A stretch of 64,000 nucleotides of DNA from Halicephalobus mephisto (lineage: Eukaryota > Nematoda > Chromadorea > Rhabditida > Panagrolaimidae), in NCBI GenBank assembly GCA_009193035.1, contig SWDT01000110.1, positions 62,001-126,000 of the forward strand, read 5' to 3'. Numbering within the stretch: position 1 is the first letter of the stretch; each line of letters opens with the position of its first letter. The notes under the pieces are model-generated. The model was not told the origin of the DNA and did no database searches. It saw only the letters and a program-made list of their open reading frames with translations. Both the position numbers and the translations under genes were made by a program. Positions 48,167 through 59,112 of this stretch are shown here, one piece after another.

Positions 48167-50628
48167 CTACATTAAAAATTCACTAAAGTCACTTTGGATC
48201 CCTTCAATATCAAGATCTCTGTTGAAAGAAATTTCACTGTATTTGGAACTTGTCAACGGTGGTTTGTAGGAAATTTCTGAGCAAGATTTGATTTCTTCCA
48301 GTCTTTGCAAGCCTTTTTCTGCAGATAATCGACTCGAAGGATTCAGTCGGATCAGCTCCTGGATCAGTTGTTGGATTGGTAATGATGCCGTCGGAACTGA
48401 AAAAATCTCGGTCATCCAAGCAATAGACTGTGTAACACATTTTTTATGATTTGTTTTACTGTTACAACCGGTCTTATTATCTCCAGATGAGAAAGTAAAA
48501 GTCAAGCGTAACAATTATCACAGAAATTGGGGTATTCTTGACCTCATAAAACCACTATAAATATAGGAAGATCTTATACGCTTTCAGTTGCAAGGAAAAA
48601 GGAAAATCATGAGATTTTTGAACGTTTTATTTCTGTTTGTTCTTCTTATTGCTTCTGTTCAAAGCTTCCTCTTTGGTGGTGGAGGATGCTGGTGCGTTTG
48701 ATTTTCATATATCTTCATATAAAACGGTTTAATGAAGCTAATTTAGTCAACAACGCTGCTGCTGTGTCCCTTCACCTCCACCCCCTCCCCCATCCTGCTG
48801 CGGATGTGGTTGTGGTAAGTGAGTCAACCACCTTCATGAACCTATGGAAGTATATCTTGCTTATGTATACTCATAAATAAATTTTGTATTCGTCGTTTTC
48901 TGTCGATATATAATAGAAACATTGACTTACCAATTTGAGACCAATTCGAGTTAGGACAAGTATTTTCAAAGAGTATCTTGTTAGCATCGGGAAGAGATGA
49001 CCATCCAGGCCATGTCTCTTCATTTGGAGTACCCAGAATAGAGAACACTTTGACTATTTGGTCAATATCGTTGAAACCCTGAAATTGTTTTAAAGCCATA
49101 CTATCACGAAAAAACTGAATGTTTTTATGAGATTGTTCCAATACAAATTTCTAGAATCTCATTGAAAAACTGAATTCCTTACTTGAAATCTTAATTATAG
49201 AATTTCCCTTGAAGTTTCAGAAATTTCCACAGAATTCTAAAATTTTGAAAGATTCCAATTTAAAAAATCAAAAGACTAAAGTTTAGCAAATATGAATTCT
49301 GTTAAATTTGAATCTTTCATGAAGGTCAAAATAAATTTCAATACAGATTTTCATATTATAGCAAAATTCAAAATAAATGCTGTCACGAAATTATTTCAAC
49401 ACGGATTTCTAGAATTTTCTAGATATATCTAGAACTTAAAATTTGAGATATTCATTCCAAAAGTCCTCTTTTGATTCTGGAAGATTCTAGAATCTTGTAC
49501 AAAGTTGTAGTTTAAAAAATACCATGAACAGTGGAGAACCATTGATGTATTCGGCTAGAATACACCCACAAGCCCATACATCCACTTTGGGGTCATATGT
49601 TACGGATCCAAAAAGCAACTCAGGAGCTCGGTACCACCTAGTAAAGACTTGATGGGAGTATGTTTTCCTCGAATTTGGAACATATAAACAAGCTAGTCCG
49701 AAATCACCAAGCTTGATCTTGTTGTTTGTGGAAACCAAAATATTTTCTGGTTTTAGGTCCTTAAAAAACCGATTAATTGGCTTTTACATTGAATTCTTAC
49801 CCGATGCATGATATTTATACCGTGAAGATAAGCAACGGCTGAGAAGATTTGAGAAAAATAGTAGTTTAATAGAAAGTCATTTTGAGGTCTTTTGGAATCC
49901 ATAATTACCAATTTGAAATTACTGTCAACAAACTCCATCACAATTGAAGCTGTATTGTCATCAAAAAATGAATCGTGTAATTTTACAATCTGAAATTTTC
50001 TCTGTTAAAGCATATACTTTCGGATTTCTTACGTTTTCATGATTACAGTTCTTTAGACAACATATTTCCCTCAGAACATCTATTTGACATCTAACGTCAG
50101 GTTTTAGATGAATTCGTTTAATTGCTACAGTGGCACCCGTCTGAAATCACTTTTGAAAATTACATAATGATGAAAATGGGAATTGCTGTTCTACAAAATT
50201 GTCTCAGCACAAATTTTCAGAATCTTTTAGGAAATTCTAGAACTTGAAGTTCCAGGTATTAGTCTTAAATTCACACTAGATCTTGGAAGGTTTTAAAAAT
50301 CTTCATCAGCTTCTAAATTCTCCTAGAATTTTTCATGAGATCTTAGAAGTTTGATAATGCTCTAATGAATTCTGTAAGAATCGGTGGAATCGTAGAAATA
50401 TCCAGAACTTTCTATTGGATTTTTGAAAATTTCGAAGATGTGAAAGAATTTGAAAAACTTTTAGCAAATTCTCGCGAGTTGTAGAGCATTTCATGGATTC
50501 TAAAGGATCTTAGAAGCTCCTACATAATGTAAGAAAATAAAATTTCATCTTACCTCAATTACTCTAGCTTTGACGAGGACTCCTTGAGCTCCTTGACCTA
50601 TTCTCGAAATTAATCCATATTTGGGCAT
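48167..50628 (-). CDS. dyf-18: CDK20/CCRK-like protein kinase (DYF-18 type)
   Basis: Six exons (50628-50554, 50140-50033, 49989-49801, 49759-49523, 49078-48931, 48396-48167) give 328 aa. Kinase landmarks: Gly loop [15 protein letters not shown] at residues 8-22, VAIKRIHLK with the ATP Lys, [23 protein letters not shown] (DFG), activation segment [20 protein letters not shown], and [20 protein letters not shown]. The overall layout and the short tail match CDK20/CCRK, which in worms (DYF-18) acts in cilium structure and intraflagellar transport control in sensory neurons. No PSTAIRE helix is present (REICCLK instead). Three long introns carry HSE-like repeats, and one holds an antisense nested gene at 48,609-48,822. 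The symbol is by resemblance. Confidence 0.88.
48609..48822 (+). CDS. Small secreted Cys/Pro-rich peptide nested in a kinase intron
   Basis: Two exons (48609-48691, 48747-48822) give 52 aa. Signal peptide [19 protein letters not shown], then a mature peptide of about 33 aa: a FLFGGGG start, CC, a CCC cluster, a run of six prolines, and an alternating Cys/Gly end CCGCGCGK. The upstream region has TATAAATATAGG at 48,553 and an AAATAAA at about 48,875, so it looks like a complete transcription unit on the strand opposite the kinase, inside its last intron. The stop codon overlaps a strong donor-like GTAAGTGAGT, so a short third exon cannot be ruled out. Short Gly/Cys/Pro-rich secreted peptides in worms are often epidermal or antimicrobial-like; that role is inference. 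Confidence 0.72.
49140..49490. repeat. Dispersed HSE-like repeat (kinase intron 4)
   Basis: Array units at 49,150-49,250 and 49,400-49,490 (TTTCTAGAATTTTCTAGATA, GATTCTGGAAGATTCTAGAA) around a head-like GCTGTCACGAAATTATTTCA at about 49,380. Confidence 0.7.
50160..50535. repeat. Dispersed HSE-like repeat, head plus array (kinase intron 1)
   Basis: Head ACAAAATTGTCTCAGCACAA at about 50,192, then AATTCTAGAACTTGAAGTTC, GATCTTGGAAGGTTTT and CTCCTAGAATTTTTCATGAG. Confidence 0.75.
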
Positions 50629-51567
50629 CACTTGGGAATTTTATTATCCTTTAAAAAACAAAGGTTGAAGTCAAGGTGCATTTGTCTTTGTTTACGTTCT
50701 CTATAGGTGATCACTATGGCAACCACTGTCCTCAATTGAATTTCCGAATTCTTTTGTGAATTGAAAGCAAAATTTATTGAATTTGTACTAAATTTTGCTG
50801 TTGTTTGAAAATTAAAAATACAATCGAGTAATTCGTGTTTGTAAAAAACAAACAGATCCCCAACCTGAATTTCTTAAAAGTTCAATTTTCTCGTGACATT
50901 TATATTCATCCGACCAGATTATTTATGCATGTAAACGGTATTGGGAATGCATCTGCTTCTGTAGTTAAGAAAACATAACATTTAAAGTTTTTCCGATAAA
51001 AATAAAACTTATCCAATATTAAATGAAATTAATAAAGGAAATTTCCTAATATAACAAACTTTCTTTCTGTTGAATTTTTACTTGTCTTTCTGCATTGAGA
51101 TACAGTATGACGATTTACTATTAATTTTAGAAAGGCCAAAATTAGAACCAGCTGCCCCAATAATCAATTCAACGAAAAAAATTAAAACTACTTATTTTGG
51201 AAATTCGGAAACTGCTTGTGCTGTCGTTTCGGGTCTACCACGCTAATTAGCCGGCTTAAGAATATCCCTTTCAGGTTTACCAAAAAAACAATAGTCATCC
51301 ATTGCCTTCGGAGACCGTAAAACTGCAAATTACTTTGTTTGTTGATAGCTAAAGACAACTTGGTTTTTGATGGACTTACTTTCTATAACAAGCGGCTTAT
51401 CGATGTAAATACATTCAACATTTTCCTGAGTGCCAATTTCTGCTCTAAGTTATTAGTGTGTTCACGTCAACCCTTGCATCCGCCTTTTTAGTTGGCACTC
51501 ATATGAGATATGATTTGACGTCGTGGAAAGAATGATTATTTTGTCAAACTAATATTTTACAGATAAA
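50629..51567. other. Intergenic, kinase to GPCR (divergent starts)
   Basis: A 0.9 kb bidirectional promoter space. 50,690-50,730 reads GTTTACGTTCTCTATAGG...ATGGCAACCACTG; the GTTGCCAT on the minus strand followed by GATCACC is loosely X-box-like, which would fit a ciliary kinase, but the match is poor. Confidence 0.35.
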
Positions 51568-53460
51568 ATGGAATCAGTGTTACCTTCTGAGGCGACAACA
51601 ATATTTGATATGCTTTCTACATCTGAAATGCTTTTTCAAAATGAATCTATATTCAATCAGAGTAAGTTGTTTAAAACCGATCAAATTGAAGTTATTTTCA
51701 AATAGAATTCCATGAAAACTTCCAGAATCTTCTGAAGCTTTCTAAAATCTCCAATGTGTTGTAGGAATCCCTAGAACCCTATAGAAGACTCTAGAGTTGT
51801 TTTAAAAATTCTGAGATTTTCCAAAAAATTAGAAATTTTCGACTCCTTGCACATTTTAGTGGAAATTCTGAAGACATTTAAAACAAAGAATTAAAAGTTT
51901 CTAAAATGAGTATTTCTGAATTTTACAATGATGTAGTATTTTCTGAGAAACAATTTACTATTGTTAAGTTTTCAGAGTTTTATAAAAAGTAGATAAAATA
52001 CAAGATCTCTACAATAATTTCAGCACTTCCGGCCTTCTTAGGAGAACCTTCGATAACAACTCGCACTTCCTCCGAGAATTTAATTGTGATGCCTGTTTAT
52101 CCGCCCACGCAAGAGCCTTCAACGAAGAGACTATTCATCACAATGTACTTGATCGTTTGTCTCACTATTGGTATTTGTGGAAATTTCTCACAGCTGGCAT
52201 TGCAGTACTACTCCTATCGATTACGGATTTACAAAACTACGGTCTCTCCCACTTGTACTCAATTATATGTCTGTTTACTTCACTCCATTTACTTCCTCAT
52301 CTCAATTTCGTTGCCTTCGGTCATAATTGAGCATTTGGTCCAAATTTGGATGTTCGGGATGTTCACTTGTGTTTCGCATTTATTCTTGATCACAACAGGA
52401 AGAACTGCAGCGGCTTGGCTTACTGTGATGCTGTTTTTGGATCAATGGAGAGTTCAGGCTACAAGTGATGTTAATGCAGCCATGTTTAAGAAGTTGGTAG
52501 AATGTAAATCAAAAAACAGTTTATCTGACTCGAAAAAGGTTTACTTTACTTCTTTGTTATTTATCGTAGCTGTGTGTTTGATTTCATGCTTCCCTTCTTT
52601 GTTTTACATTGACCTCAGCCAAGAAGTTCTTTACGAAGAACATGTTCAACAAATGGTATTAAAAATCAGAACTTTCAAATGCTCCTCCAAAATTCCCGAA
52701 AATATGTTCCTGACCATCAGCACAATTACTTTTTTCCTTGATTTCCTAATTCCTTTCATCTTTATTGTTATCATCTCTATCAAACTCTATCGAAGGGAAA
52801 AAATATCTCCAGTTAACATTGTTTATCAAAAGAAATTACGAAATTACCGGGTAAGTCATGCAAAATTTTTTAATGACGAAATCCTATTTCAGCTTCTCGT
52901 TGCCATTCTATACTTCTTTGCGTACTCCGCCCACTGGGTAGCGGTTACCTGGGTGTTCATTGGCGTCGTTAGTTCTTCAAAATAAAGTTATTTTACAAAT
53001 TAATCAACTTTAGGCAACCCCAGAGGAATCCGTACTCCTTGGGGACTTGGCAACCCTCTTTCCCTATACACTACCTGCTGTCATCTGGCTTCCTTTGAGT
53101 CTCCTGTCATCATCAGCTTCTGCTCAGGCCAGGTTTTATGACCCCACTACAAGTTCAAGGATAAATGATCCTATCAGTGAGGGTCCGAGGACAACTAGAG
53201 GAGATTTCCCGAAACAAAAGAGGAATACTCGTTGGTCTACAGGTGATGTCCTTTCAAGACCAGAAATCAACTCATTAGAAGAGAAACTTAACTATCCTAA
53301 GGGGATTTCTCAAAGTATCAGTAACAATTCCAACGTCTTCCTCCTTGAAAAGTCAAAAAAGGAAAGAATAGAAAATTATCAAGAAAGTTCTTTCATTAAT
53401 GATTCACCTGTTACAGATACGTTTTTGAAAGTTCCTGCGAAGATAACTTTTAATAAGTAA
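51568..53460 (+). CDS. 7TM GPCR, divergent
   Basis: Four exons (51568-51661, 52024-52850, 52893-52967, 53014-53460) give 480 aa. The Ser/Thr-rich extracellular N-terminus has an NES glycosylation site. Hydrophobic helices: FITMYLIVCLTIGICGNF (TM1), YVCLLHSIYFLISISLPSV (TM2), TM3 ending AAAWLTVMLFLDQWRV (DQW in the DRY position), LLFIVAVCLISCFPSLFYI (TM4), FFLDFLIPFIFIVIISIKLY (TM5), LLVAILYFFAYSAHWVAVTW (TM6), LFPYTLPAVIWLPLSLL (TM7, lacking NPxxY). A long polar cytoplasmic tail of about 120 aa follows. Subfamily and ligand are not recognisable. The donor GTTAGT of exon 3 is non-consensus but keeps phase. TTTTACAG six bases before the ATG suggests trans-splicing. Confidence 0.8.
51690..51990. 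repeat. Dispersed HSE-like repeat (GPCR intron 1)
   Basis: Units AACTTCCAGAATCTTCTGAA, GAATCCCTAGAACCC and GACTCTAGAGTTG fill the only long intron of the receptor gene. No clear head. Confidence 0.6.
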
Positions 53461-54025
53461 AAATCACACTATTATAGAAATTCGAAACAATTAACATTTG
53501 GAGGTTGTCTCAGCATCAATTTTTAGAATCTTTGAGAACTTTCCTGAACTCAAAATTGCAGACATTTGTATGAGATTCTAGAAGTTCCTATCGCTTTTTT
53601 AAGGCTTGAGAATTTCTACTAAATTTTGAAAGTTTTTATAAGATTCTGGAAATTTCCATGAAATTGTATGGAGTTTTAGAAGTTCTTAGTGGATTCTAAA
53701 CCGTTCTAAGAATTCTCAGGATATTTTATAGTATTGTAAAACTTGGTCAATTCTGAGGAATTCTCAAAGCTTCTACAGAACTTTAACCTTGTAGAATGAA
53801 ATATAATAAAACAAGGATAAGACTTGTTTGGTTTTCTTGATTTTGAAGATCTTGAATGGGTCAAAACGTTTTCTTATCGATACTAGGGAACACTTAATAC
53901 CCCCTGAGGGGTTTCGTGAAATTATCGAGGTTAGCCGTCGGTTCAAGAGAAAAGCGTTTTCCCTTTCCACCAAATTCGATCAACTCGTTTTTTTATTTGT
54001 TAAAACTTAAAGTCTTGCATTCATA
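53461..54025. other. Intergenic, GPCR to MAM-domain gene
   Basis: 53,480-53,790 is repeat. At 53,880-53,960 there is a less AT-rich patch containing the short inverted repeat CCCCTGAGGGG (53,901-53,911). ORFs are open there on both strands without other support. Confidence 0.4.
53480..53790. repeat. Dispersed HSE-like repeat, head plus array
   Basis: Head GGAGGTTGTCTCAGCATCAA at about 53,500, then TTTTTAGAATCTTTGAGAAC, GATTCTAGAAGTTCC and GATTCTGGAAATTTCCATG. Confidence 0.75.
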
Positions 54026-56926
54026 ATGTTAGATCTTGTAAATTGGGCTGGGAAACTCCTAATAATATTGCTGATATTCCACTTTTTGCCCCAACGAAGT
54101 CTGCAATGTGCCCAACAGTATAAACGGGAACTACGGTATTTGGATTTTTATTTAGGGATTCGTCCAACAGAAGATGAAGGAAAAATACCTGTGGCTGGTA
54201 AATATATTAATTCCTAAACTTTTACGGATGGTTCTAGGAAATTCCACAATTTAATGATAGATTTCGAAATCTTTGAACGTTTTACAGAAATCACCGGAGA
54301 TTCCTAAAGTTTTAAGGAGGATCCTAGAACTCTCTAGAATCCCATGAAGATTTTTAGAATCTGATCCGTTACTAAAATCTAGTAGAGGATTCTAAAACCT
54401 TTTAGAAGCTCTTAGTTTTTCACTAGATTCTAGAAAACTGGCAAAATGTCAAAGTTTATCATATGAAACTACAAATTCTAAAAGGTTTTAGAAAGTTTCA
54501 GAAATTCGTAATGGAAAAACCTCATAATAACAATTTTTCACCTTATTGATAACTACTTAATAGGAAAATCTTGCAGAATCCAAACTTTCGAATTACATTC
54601 ATTCTTCTGATGAGTTAAACTGTGACTTTAAGAATCCTTGTGCTTGGAACAATGTTGACTCCGATAATATTCTGGATACTTCTGATTTTTACACTTTTGA
54701 GAAAAAAGATGGGAAAACTTTTCCAATTCAAGTTCGACCGGGATCTGCAAATCCCAAACAAGGTATGGGGATTCGTAAATGACTCAGTTCCAAAACCCGT
54801 TTCAGGATCCCGATTTGTTCTTGCCGGAAACACGACTGCGAAAGCCCAATCGGCGGTTCTCGTCAGTGCTCCAATTGCATGTCAAGTTACTAAAGGGAAA
54901 CTCGCCTTCAAGTATGCAGATTAACTTTGGAAAATTAATAAATTACCACCATTTAGGTATTGGCTCTACAATTCTGCCAAGATTGAAGTTGTTATTTTGA
55001 AAATCAATCCTTCTCATGGTCATTGGCAAGTCAAGTTCCGTCCTAAAACAGACTGTCATTTTCTGAAGCACTTAGAGGACGAATGTATCGTTGAGATCGA
55101 TGAAACGCACGAACCTTTCAAAATCGGAATCAGGGCTTATCAACTGCATGATTCTAGTGTTGGAAGTTTCGTGATGCTCAGTGATATCCGTTACAAAGCT
55201 CAAATCTGCAGGGAACACGAGGTCCCATCTCTGTTCGGGGGAGTTCCTCTTTCTACACCAGAATCTTCCTTGAATGTCATTCATACTGCTTCTGATTTGA
55301 ATTGCACATCAAACGTTGGGTCTTGCAACTGGAAACCCACTTATCCGACGGATACTACTAATCTGGCTACTCTGCGATCCCTCTGGCAAACAGGAATGAA
55401 TCAACGACTTTGGGATGAGTTCGTGCCGACTACAGATGACTCTCATCCAGAAGGTGGTTTTCTTTTCCAATATATTGATCCGATGTCGACTCTTCCAATC
55501 GGTCAACTTCAATCAGCTCTGGTTCCCTGTACCCAGACAGCCTCAACTCTTCAATTCCGATATTGGATGAGTCCCAACGTCCAGGCTCAATTATGTACAG
55601 TTACGAAGGCAAATGTTTCTTTAAGTTGTGTTTTTCTCAGTGAAGCTAATTCTCCGGGACCGATCACAATTGATATTGACCGAGGAGATAAAAATCCCTT
55701 CAGGGTAAGTTTTTTTTAATCTTTAAATTTTTTTATCCCCATTTAGTTCGTAATTGAAGTCATCAGATTCGATCCATCAAGAACCAGTGTTTTTGCAATA
55801 GATGACATCGTCTTCAAGTCGATTCTGTGTCACGAAGAAGCCCCAAAAACAACCCCTGCTCCTCTCGGAATCGGTATCTTATTTGATCTCCAGCCTTTCC
55901 CTGATGTTGCTCCGGATTATCTTCCTTCTAAGCTTGATTGTAATTACGAAGTTGAACACTGCATTCATTGGGAAAACTTAGATGGAGAATTCCAATCGGG
56001 ATTCGTCCCAGCCAAGCTTCCATTTGAAATCCCGAAATCTTTCCGTGGCAATGCAGCTATAGCTCATTTCACAGCTCCGGATTCCTTTGCTGTTTTGCAA
56101 TCTCCTGTAATTTCTTGCGCTAAAGACGCAAGAATTACTGTGAAATACTTTAGTTCTATAGGGGCCAGATTGAGTATATGTGCGGACAATAATTGTCTCA
56201 AGGAAAGAGACAGATCAGAGAATTCCGAAGAAAATAACAGTCCTTCAAATTTCGGGCATTCAGGAGAATTATCAGTCAATGTTACTTCCGTGAAGAACTT
56301 CCGACTTAGTGTCATCGGCGAATCATACGTAACAGATGGAGGAGTATTTGCTGAATCGTTTATAATAATCAAGGAAATTAAGACCGAAGGACATTTGTGC
56401 AGAATGAAAGATAGAACCGAATTGGCGTGCGAAGTTCTTTCTTGCGACTTCAGAAGTACGTTTTAATCAATTATAATTCTAGTTGAAAGTTTCAGAAGGA
56501 ACACTCTGTAACTACCAGTCCGCTCTGACTTCACCCGACGACATTCCCTTCCAACACGATAAGTTTTCCGGCATCACAGCTACACTTGCCACGCTTGGTC
56601 GGAGAAGAGTGGTTCTTCGCTCGCCAGAATTCCAGCTATCTCGTCCTGCTGATCTCAAGTTCAAATTAATGCTGTCGACATACGGTGCAGAAGCCTACAT
56701 TTGTCCAGATGAATTTGTTGACAATTTAACAGAGGATTGTGAATTGATTTTGGGTCCCAAGATAGACGAAAAGAAGTTTGAAATTTTACAAGTACAGCTT
56801 GATAAAGACCTCCAACACTTTGCTATTATCGCATTTCACGACAAATACCAGCAGTTTGGAGAAGCTGATGTTGCCATTACTGATATTCAACTCATAGAAG
56901 CAAATGGTGATGCTCTCTGTCATTAG
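54026..56926 (+). CDS. Secreted MAM-domain-like protein
   Basis: Six exons (54026-54197, 54577-54762, 54806-54911, 54957-55704, 55747-56455, 56496-56926) give 783 aa. A leader with a hydrophobic core (KLLIILLIFHFLP) precedes repeated modules that each start with a CDF/CNY-type motif and Trp: LNCDFKNPCAWNNVDSDN (about residue 70), LNCTSNVGSCNWKPTYP (about 250), LDCNYEVEHCIHWENLDG (about 445), CDFRKGTLCNYQS (about 635). Each continues with beta-rich sequence and a late VMLSDIRYKAQIC, AIDDIVFKSILC or AITDIQLIEAN element, typical of MAM repeats. There is no second membrane segment. MAM domains mediate extracellular adhesion; the role here is unknown. Divergent spacing means some modules may not score as MAM. 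Confidence 0.8.
54235..54500. repeat. Dispersed HSE-like repeat (MAM gene intron 1)
   Basis: Units GGTTCTAGGAAATTCCACAA, GATCCTAGAACTCTCTAGAA and GATTCTAGAAAACTGG lie inside intron 1. A degraded ATGTC-like piece is at about 54,447. Confidence 0.65.
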
Positions 56927-57790
56927 TAAATATAAATAAATTTATAAATAAAAAATTTTGATACAAATACCAATATCGAGAACCTTTGTTTAACTTTTTA
57001 AGTTTACTTTTTACATCTCTGATATTTCAAGTAGCGTAAGGTGAGAAAAACGTTTTGAATAATTTAATTCTTCCTTTAAAATTAGGTTTTACTTTCGATA
57101 CTACGTTACAAGTGTTAGAATCTAAGATAGTTGTATTTATAATTTCCGAGTTTCTTAGATTTCTTTCAGACATTTATTTTATCAATTTAATCACATAAAA
57201 ATTAATAAATAAAAAAATGTCAATCCTCTTGTTTTTCCAAATATCTTCAATTAATAACAATAATATCAATAGAATTAACTAATACACGTTATCCAATCAA
57301 TTTCATTAGTCATTTTCTCTATTCCATTCAAAAATTAATATTATGCTATAATTTCAACAAATATAAATTTCTCGACACAGTATACTTCTGATTATTAATC
57401 AAATGAAATAGATCGTGTTCGAAAAATCAAAAAATTTCGATTTTCTAAACACTATTATTTCTACGAAATTAATTTCACATTAAAAAGACATCATATTCTA
57501 ATGACGAAAAATTTCAGATTGAATTAATTAACTGTTTTTAAGTTATAAAATATCTATTCTGAAAATACAGTTAATACATTTTGTCCAATACAAAGTAGAC
57601 AATAGATTTCAGATTTTGAATCCTTTTAGAAATTAAGATAGTGTTTGGAGAATTTGAAAATGTGGATTCTCACATCACTATTCCGAAAATCTCTAGAATT
57701 CTTATTCGATTTACGCAAACATCATCTAACAGATAGACATGAAAAGTCAGAAGGAAATTAATTCTAAATCTCTCAATTCCTCAGAGAACA
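56927..57790. other. AT-rich intergenic region
   Basis: No gene or regulatory structure could be supported. AATAAA motifs at 56,930-56,950 probably serve the MAM gene 3' end. Sequence next to the transposon (57,700-57,794, minus) might be the interrupted part of the neighbouring pseudogene but is too eroded to align by eye. Confidence 0.4.
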
Positions 57791-57794
57791 TATA

Positions 57795-59107
57795 CTGGTG
57801 GTCAAAATTATTGACCCCTCATCAGATTTTGTTGTTTTGATCTGGTTTTTGTTGCCGCGAGTGCCTTATTTACGTAATATCGGATGCGTTGATATATAAC
57901 CACCTATTTAGAATGATTTCCGAGGAGAAGAGAGCTGAGATTTTGCGTTTCTTCCAAGATGGAGAGTCAATCAAAGAAATAGTTCGACAAGCTCAGGTAG
58001 CCTGAAATTCTGTTCGCAAGGTTCTTCGTAATGTCAAGCTGAAGAAAATAGGTCGTTCCCGAACAATTTCCAATTGACAGGTTCGACAAATCAAGCGTCA
58101 TATAGTGGCTTCTGTCAAGCGTGGTCAACAAGTGACATCTGCAACTATCAAGAAAGACTACAACTTGGCCGTCTTTCGTCGAACTATCTGTCGTACGCTG
58201 AGCCCCAATGATGCTACTTACAGTTTCGAGAAAAAAAAGTTGTCGCCGAAACGTATTCACAAGGTTGCACGCCTGGCTTTTGCACTTCGACATTTGGAGA
58301 CCGACTTCAAAACTTGGATATTTACGGACAAAAAACGCTTCTCTCTTGACGGTCCTGACAATTTTGGTAGCTATGGTGTCGGAGATACTCGTTTACAACG
58401 AATCAAGCGTCAGCAAGGCGGAGGAGGTGTTATGATTTTTTATGTGATCTGTAGCAATGGCGACATGATGGTCAATGTATGTGCAACCTTCTAAGAAGTC
58501 TATTTAAAATAATTTTTTTCTCATTATTAGATAGTTGATGGCCGATACATTCAAAGCAATACATCGAAGATCTGGACAAAATCTACATTCCATGGTGTAA
58601 ATGTCAAATGGGTCGAAATCAATGAGTTTGGCAACAAGACAATTCGTCAGTGCATACCGCTGGCGCCGTCATAAATTGGTTCCGTCGTAAGAAGGTCAGA
58701 ACGGTCAACTGGCCATCTTTAAGCCCCGATTTTAATATAATTGAGGATGTTTGGCACGTTTTGTCGAATATGATTTATGCGATTGCTCTTGTGTCCAAAA
58801 TCGAACAGTGTGTCAAAAACTTTCCTTCGGCTACCATCAAGAAACTCTATTCTACTATGCAAGACCGTTTGAATAAGGTCAAAATGACTAAAGGTGGTCA
58901 AATCCAGGGATAATTATCACGGGGTCAATAATTTTGACCACCCTATTTTCTATTTTTATGGCATAAAGTGCTTGCAAATCCTTCTCGATATTTGGTCATT
59001 TGACAAAATTACATAGCTTATGGTCCTGAATATTTTGCAAAAAATCATATTCAATTGGCCTTATTAGTTGCCGAGATCCGAGAAGGGTCAAAAATTTTGT
59101 CCACCAG
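57795..59107. mobile_element. Decayed Tc1/mariner-type transposon
   Basis: About 1.31 kb, flanked by TA dinucleotides. The left end reads CTGGTGGTCAAAATTATTGA, the right end (inverted) CTGGTGGACAAAATTTTTGA, so the terminal repeats are about 26 bp and imperfect. An exact inverted copy of the left repeat (GGTGGTCAAAATTATTGACC plus CC) also lies internally at 58,921-58,942, 165 bp before the outer right end. The transposase inside is broken. The element sits inside the pseudogene homologous to the 60.5-62.4 kb gene. Confidence 0.87.
57914..58913 (+). pseudogene. Tc1-family transposase, inactivated
   Basis: It begins with a helix-turn-helix-like start (MISEEKRAEILRFFQDGES) and continues with WIFTDKKRFSLDGPDN (first catalytic Asp region), QQDNSSVHTA (second Asp) and PSLSPDFNIIEDVW (catalytic Glu); the spacing between second Asp and Glu is 34, the Tc1 DD34E signature. 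It is broken by two in-frame stops in the N-terminal third (after VRQAQVA and after RSRTISN) and a frame change just before QQDN. A short intron (about 58,476-58,530, ending TTATTAG) is plausible. Not functional as it stands. Confidence 0.85.
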
Positions 59108-59112
59108 TATAT

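Noticed and set aside
50690..50730. X-box (RFX) site upstream of the CDK20-like kinase
   Set aside because: The half-site GTTGCCAT is present but the second half and spacing do not match well enough to call a ciliary X-box.
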